Assembly: GCA_001769855.1 (NCBI GenBank)
Contig: MEPP01000026.1
Coordinates: 1-64,000 of the forward strand
Direction of reading: 5' to 3'
DNA length: 64,000 nt
Source: Bdellovibrionales bacterium GWA2_49_15
GTDB taxonomy: Bacteria > Bdellovibrionota > Bacteriovoracia > Bacteriovoracales > Bacteriovoracaceae
The notes beneath the pieces are model-generated. The model ran no database searches and was not told the DNA's origin. It saw nothing but the letters and a program-made list of their open reading frames with translations. Positions 61,317-64,000 of this stretch are shown piece by piece. Made by a program: the position numbers and the translations under genes. Within the stretch, counting starts at the first letter, position 1. Each line of letters begins with the position of its first letter.

Positions 61317-63920
61317 ATGCCTTTTTTAGATATCAAAACCGTTCTCGTCTTTAGCTGCATTATTAATGTGGTATATGCCTTTGTTTATGCCTTCTTTTGG
61401 ATTCAAAATCGCCACCGCCATGCCGGTATCTTGCTTTGGGCGATTCACTCACTCACTCAATGCGGTGGAATGCTGCTGATTGGCCTTAGAGGCATTATTC
61501 CTGACTTCATCTCTATGGTCGTGGGGAATACATTTATCGTCTTGAGCGCCTATCTTTTGTTGATGGGCCTGAGCAATTTTTTAAAAATAAAAAGCTATTA
61601 CCGTTACAGCATTTTATTGCTCCCCATCTTTATCGCCGTTCACAGCTACTTTAGTGTTGTGAATCCCATCCTTCAAGTTCGCACGATCAATACCTACTGC
61701 TATCTCCTGTTCTTTTCTGCTCAATGCACGCATCTCCTGTTATTTCGAACGCGCTCCGAAGATCGTGCCCTGACTCATTTGCCGGGATTGGTTGCCTTGG
61801 GTCTTTGCCTGCTAAGCTTAACCCAGATAATTTATGCACTCACCTTTTCCAGCAGTCACGATTTTCTCCACAGCTCAACTTTCTCGGTAATATTAATTAT
61901 CGGTTACCAAGTATTAGATATTTTTATCCTACTCGGCTTAATGCTTATGATTAATGGCCATAACATTCGCGAAATTTTCAAGCAGCAGCGTGAGGCCCAT
62001 GAGAGCGAAGCAAGGTGGATGTTGGCCCTGGAGGGGACTGGCGATGGCCTGTGGGATTGGGATGGCAGAACCGATAAAATATTTTTTGCCCGGCAATTAA
62101 AGGCCATGCTCGGTCATGCTGAAGATGAGATCGGCGATAGCATGAAGGAATGGTATAAACGAATCCATCCCGATGACAAACAGCAGGTCTACGAAAGCCT
62201 GAATAAATATATAAACGGTGAAGTTCCTGAATATAAAAATGAGCATAGAATTTTATGCAAAGATGGCACCTACAAATGGGTCTGTGATCGGGGGAAGGCC
62301 ATCGAATGGACGCCCGACAAACGCCCCCTCCGTATGATCGGCACTCTGATTGATATTTCTGAAAGTAAAAAGATTGATCAGATCATGCGAGAGCGCGACA
62401 GTCGCTTCAAAAAACTATCCTCTTGGATACCGGGAATGGTGTATCAGTTTACCAAGCGGCCTGACGGAACCTTTTGTATTCCCTTTTCCACTGATGCCAT
62501 CTATCAAATCTTTGGCTGTCTGCCCCAGCAAGTAGTTTCGGATTTTTCACCAATTGCAAAGGTCATTGTGCCCGAAGATTTGAGTCGCGTGCTCAATTCC
62601 ATTAATGAGTCGGCGGCACGTCTGTCAATTTGGATCTGCGAATTCAAGGTCAAACTTCCCGGACAGTCAGTCCGATGGCTCATGGGTAAATCGACCCCGG
62701 AGAAATTGCCCGACGAGAGCATCACTTGGTACGGCTTTGTTACCGATATAACTGAAAGCAAGAAAGCAGAAAAAGAAAAAGAGGAGATTCAGGCCCAGCT
62801 CATGCATTCAGCCAAGCTTGCCTCCATCGGCACTCTTGCCGCAGGAGTTGCTCATGAGATTAATAATCCGCTGGCCATCATCAAAGGTTGTAGCGATATC
62901 GTGAGGGCCCAGGTGGCGAAGATGGGAGGCAACGAACATGTCGCAAAAAAACTGGATGCACAAAATAAGGCCGTCGACCGAGTGGCGAGCATCGTCAACG
63001 GACTTCGCACTTTCGCCCGGGCCGATACTGAACTTATTGAAACCATCGATCTTCAATTGGCCATTAAAGACGCGCTGGCGCTGTGTGAGATGATCTACGC
63101 AAAATCGGGACTCATCATCAAAACAAATCTTTGGCCCGGGCCACTTCTGATTAAAGGCAACTCTGGTCAACTTCAGCAGGTGGTGATGAACCTTCTGTCC
63201 AATGCCAAAGATGCCTGTGAAAATGTTCCAGGCGGTGGCATCATCTCGCTTGAGACCTCGACCGATGGTTCCTCCGTGATTTTTACTTTTTCAGATAATG
63301 GTCCGGGGATTGTGAAAGAGAATATCAACAAAATTTTTGATCCATTTTTCACCACCAAGCCCGTTGGCCAGGGAACGGGGCTGGGATTGCCGATTTCTCA
63401 TGCTATCATCCAGTCCTTTGGCGGTACCCTGAGTGTTCAAAGTGGATTTGAAGCGGGTGCAACCTTTGTCATCACACTTCCGGTCGCTCCCGATGATGTC
63501 CACACAACGGGCCAGATCAAACCATTATCCACTCGTCATTTCACAGGCAATGCCCTGGTGGTTGATGATGAGGAAGAGCTTCGAGAGATTATGATCACAT
63601 GTTTTACCAATCTCGGACTATCCGTCACGTCGGCCTCCAGCGGTGCTGAGGCCCTGGAAATTTTGAAGGATAAAACCTTTGATTATCTGATCACGGATAT
63701 TATGATGCCTGGTATGTCCGGCCATGCTCTTCTCGAAAAGGCCTATAAGCTTCCCCATCTTAGCCAGACACGTTTTCTTATCATCAGCGGTCTAATCGCG
63801 AGTGATATTCAAGACTCTGCCGGCGACCCCGCACGGCCGCCAGTCCATGGTTTTATCGAAAAGCCTTTCAGCACCGAATCCATCGCTCAGGTCTTGGAAA
63901 AAATCCGTCTCAAGACATGA
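61317..63920 (+). CDS. Hybrid sensor histidine kinase (TM-PAS-PAS-HisKA-HATPase-REC)
   Basis: An 867-residue kinase. About seven N-terminal membrane helices (1-215) are followed by two PAS domains (about 228-352 and 360-482). Then come HisKA with phospho-acceptor His513 ('LAAGVAHEINNPLAI'), an ATPase domain ('VVMNLLSNAKDACENV', 'TGLGLPISHAIIQSFGG') and a C-terminal receiver with Asp794 ('FDYLITDIMMPGMSG'). All key residues are present, so a phosphorelay with an external Hpt or regulator is likely. The output is not encoded nearby. The start is supported by the promoter 7 nt upstream. Confidence 0.93.
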   Translation: MPFLDIKTVLVFSCIINVVYAFVYAFFWIQNRHRHAGILLWAIHSLTQCGGMLLIGLRGIIPDFISMVVGNTFIVLSAYLLLMGLSNFLKIKSYYRYSILLLPIFIAVHSYFSVVNPILQVRTINTYCYLLFFSAQCTHLLLFRTRSEDRALTHLPGLVALGLCLLSLTQIIYALTFSSSHDFLHSSTFSVILIIGYQVLDIFILLGLMLMINGHNIREIFKQQREAHESEARWMLALEGTGDGLWDWDGRTDKIFFARQLKAMLGHAEDEIGDSMKEWYKRIHPDDKQQVYESLNKYINGEVPEYKNEHRILCKDGTYKWVCDRGKAIEWTPDKRPLRMIGTLIDISESKKIDQIMRERDSRFKKLSSWIPGMVYQFTKRPDGTFCIPFSTDAIYQIFGCLPQQVVSDFSPIAKVIVPEDLSRVLNSINESAARLSIWICEFKVKLPGQSVRWLMGKSTPEKLPDESITWYGFVTDITESKKAEKEKEEIQAQLMHSAKLASIGTLAAGVAHEINNPLAIIKGCSDIVRAQVAKMGGNEHVAKKLDAQNKAVDRVASIVNGLRTFARADTELIETIDLQLAIKDALALCEMIYAKSGLIIKTNLWPGPLLIKGNSGQLQQVVMNLLSNAKDACENVPGGGIISLETSTDGSSVIFTFSDNGPGIVKENINKIFDPFFTTKPVGQGTGLGLPISHAIIQSFGGTLSVQSGFEAGATFVITLPVAPDDVHTTGQIKPLSTRHFTGNALVVDDEEELREIMITCFTNLGLSVTSASSGAEALEILKDKTFDYLITDIMMPGMSGHALLEKAYKLPHLSQTRFLIISGLIASDIQDSAGDPARPPVHGFIEKPFSTESIAQVLEKIRLKT

Positions 63921-64000
63921 CGTAAACTAATGACATTGCTGATACTTACCAAGGTGAGCTGGTTCGAGGGTCAGCGCCTTTTGACAACTCAATTTATTTA
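63921..64000. other. End of window, no gene recognised
   Basis: A plus-strand ATG at 63930 opens a frame that runs off the window end after about 23 codons. It has no ribosome site and I do not recognise the product, so it is not called as a gene. Confidence 0.3.

Noticed and set aside
1..64000. tRNA, rRNA, insertion sequence or phage genes
   Set aside because: Gaps between genes were read and none shows a tRNA cloverleaf core, rRNA sequence, transposase or integrase.

Overview
The window comes from a Gram-negative bacterium of medium G+C content. It carries hflK/hflC, an outer-membrane secretin, lipoproteins, DsbA/DsbB-like enzymes and an RseP-like site-2 protease. The density of secreted cysteine-rich proteins, FHA-type signalling domains and a Tad/Flp locus with several pseudopilin-like subunits suggests Bdellovibrionota or a related delta-type lineage. 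That placement is inference from gene style; no rRNA is present to test it.

Layout. 1-0.64 kb: no convincing gene. 0.64-2.65 kb: hflK-hflC. 2.7-6.5 kb: GYD-domain protein, MFS transporter, excisionase-type HTH-DUF2087 regulator, small secreted protein and methyltransferase. 6.7-14.5 kb: an arginine/carbamoyl-phosphate island, with ygeW-ygeY-arcC facing arcA-unknown-arcB and a pyrB-like gene. 14.6-15.2 kb: a decayed selO. 15.2-19.6 kb: VTT/YqaA membrane protein, histidine kinase, peptidase T, FAH-family enzyme and DUF883-like protein. 19.7-31.2 kb: a secreted-protein region with a vWA lipoprotein, a DsbB/DsbA-like thiol-oxidation operon ending in a 37-residue two-cysteine peptide, a PAS kinase, a transglutaminase-like secreted protein coupled to a 47-residue membrane peptide, Nudix, LysR/CDGSH and a subtilase. 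31.3-32.7 kb: a lipoprotein. 32.8-50.3 kb: a large Tad-like locus in three transcriptional blocks. 50.4-51.3 kb: EVE protein and peroxiredoxin. 51.3-55 kb: moxR-DUF58-transglutaminase operon. 55-61 kb: secreted and lipoprotein genes including a four-Fn3 plus DUF285-repeat surface protein. 61.0-61.3 kb: an mscS 3' fragment. 61.3-63.9 kb: a hybrid histidine kinase.

How it fits together. The Tad-like locus has secretin, CpaB, prepilin peptidase, major Flp, a second very small Flp, TadA, TadB, TadC, three TadE/TadG-like subunits and an extra GspF-like platform protein. No TadZ/CpaE-like ATPase is seen. Instead three proteins carry FHA-like domains, one fused to the TadA ATPase and two in single-pass membrane proteins. 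The arginine island could deiminate arginine and make ATP through carbamate kinase, with three different carbamoyltransferase paralogues nearby.

Several genes without a Shine-Dalgarno sequence (hflK, the HTH-DUF2087 gene, the yqaA-like gene, two histidine kinase genes, a 109-residue secreted protein gene and the 47-residue peptide gene) have a promoter-like -10 box only 6-10 nt before the start codon. This points to leaderless mRNAs. No tRNA, rRNA, insertion sequence or CRISPR array was seen.
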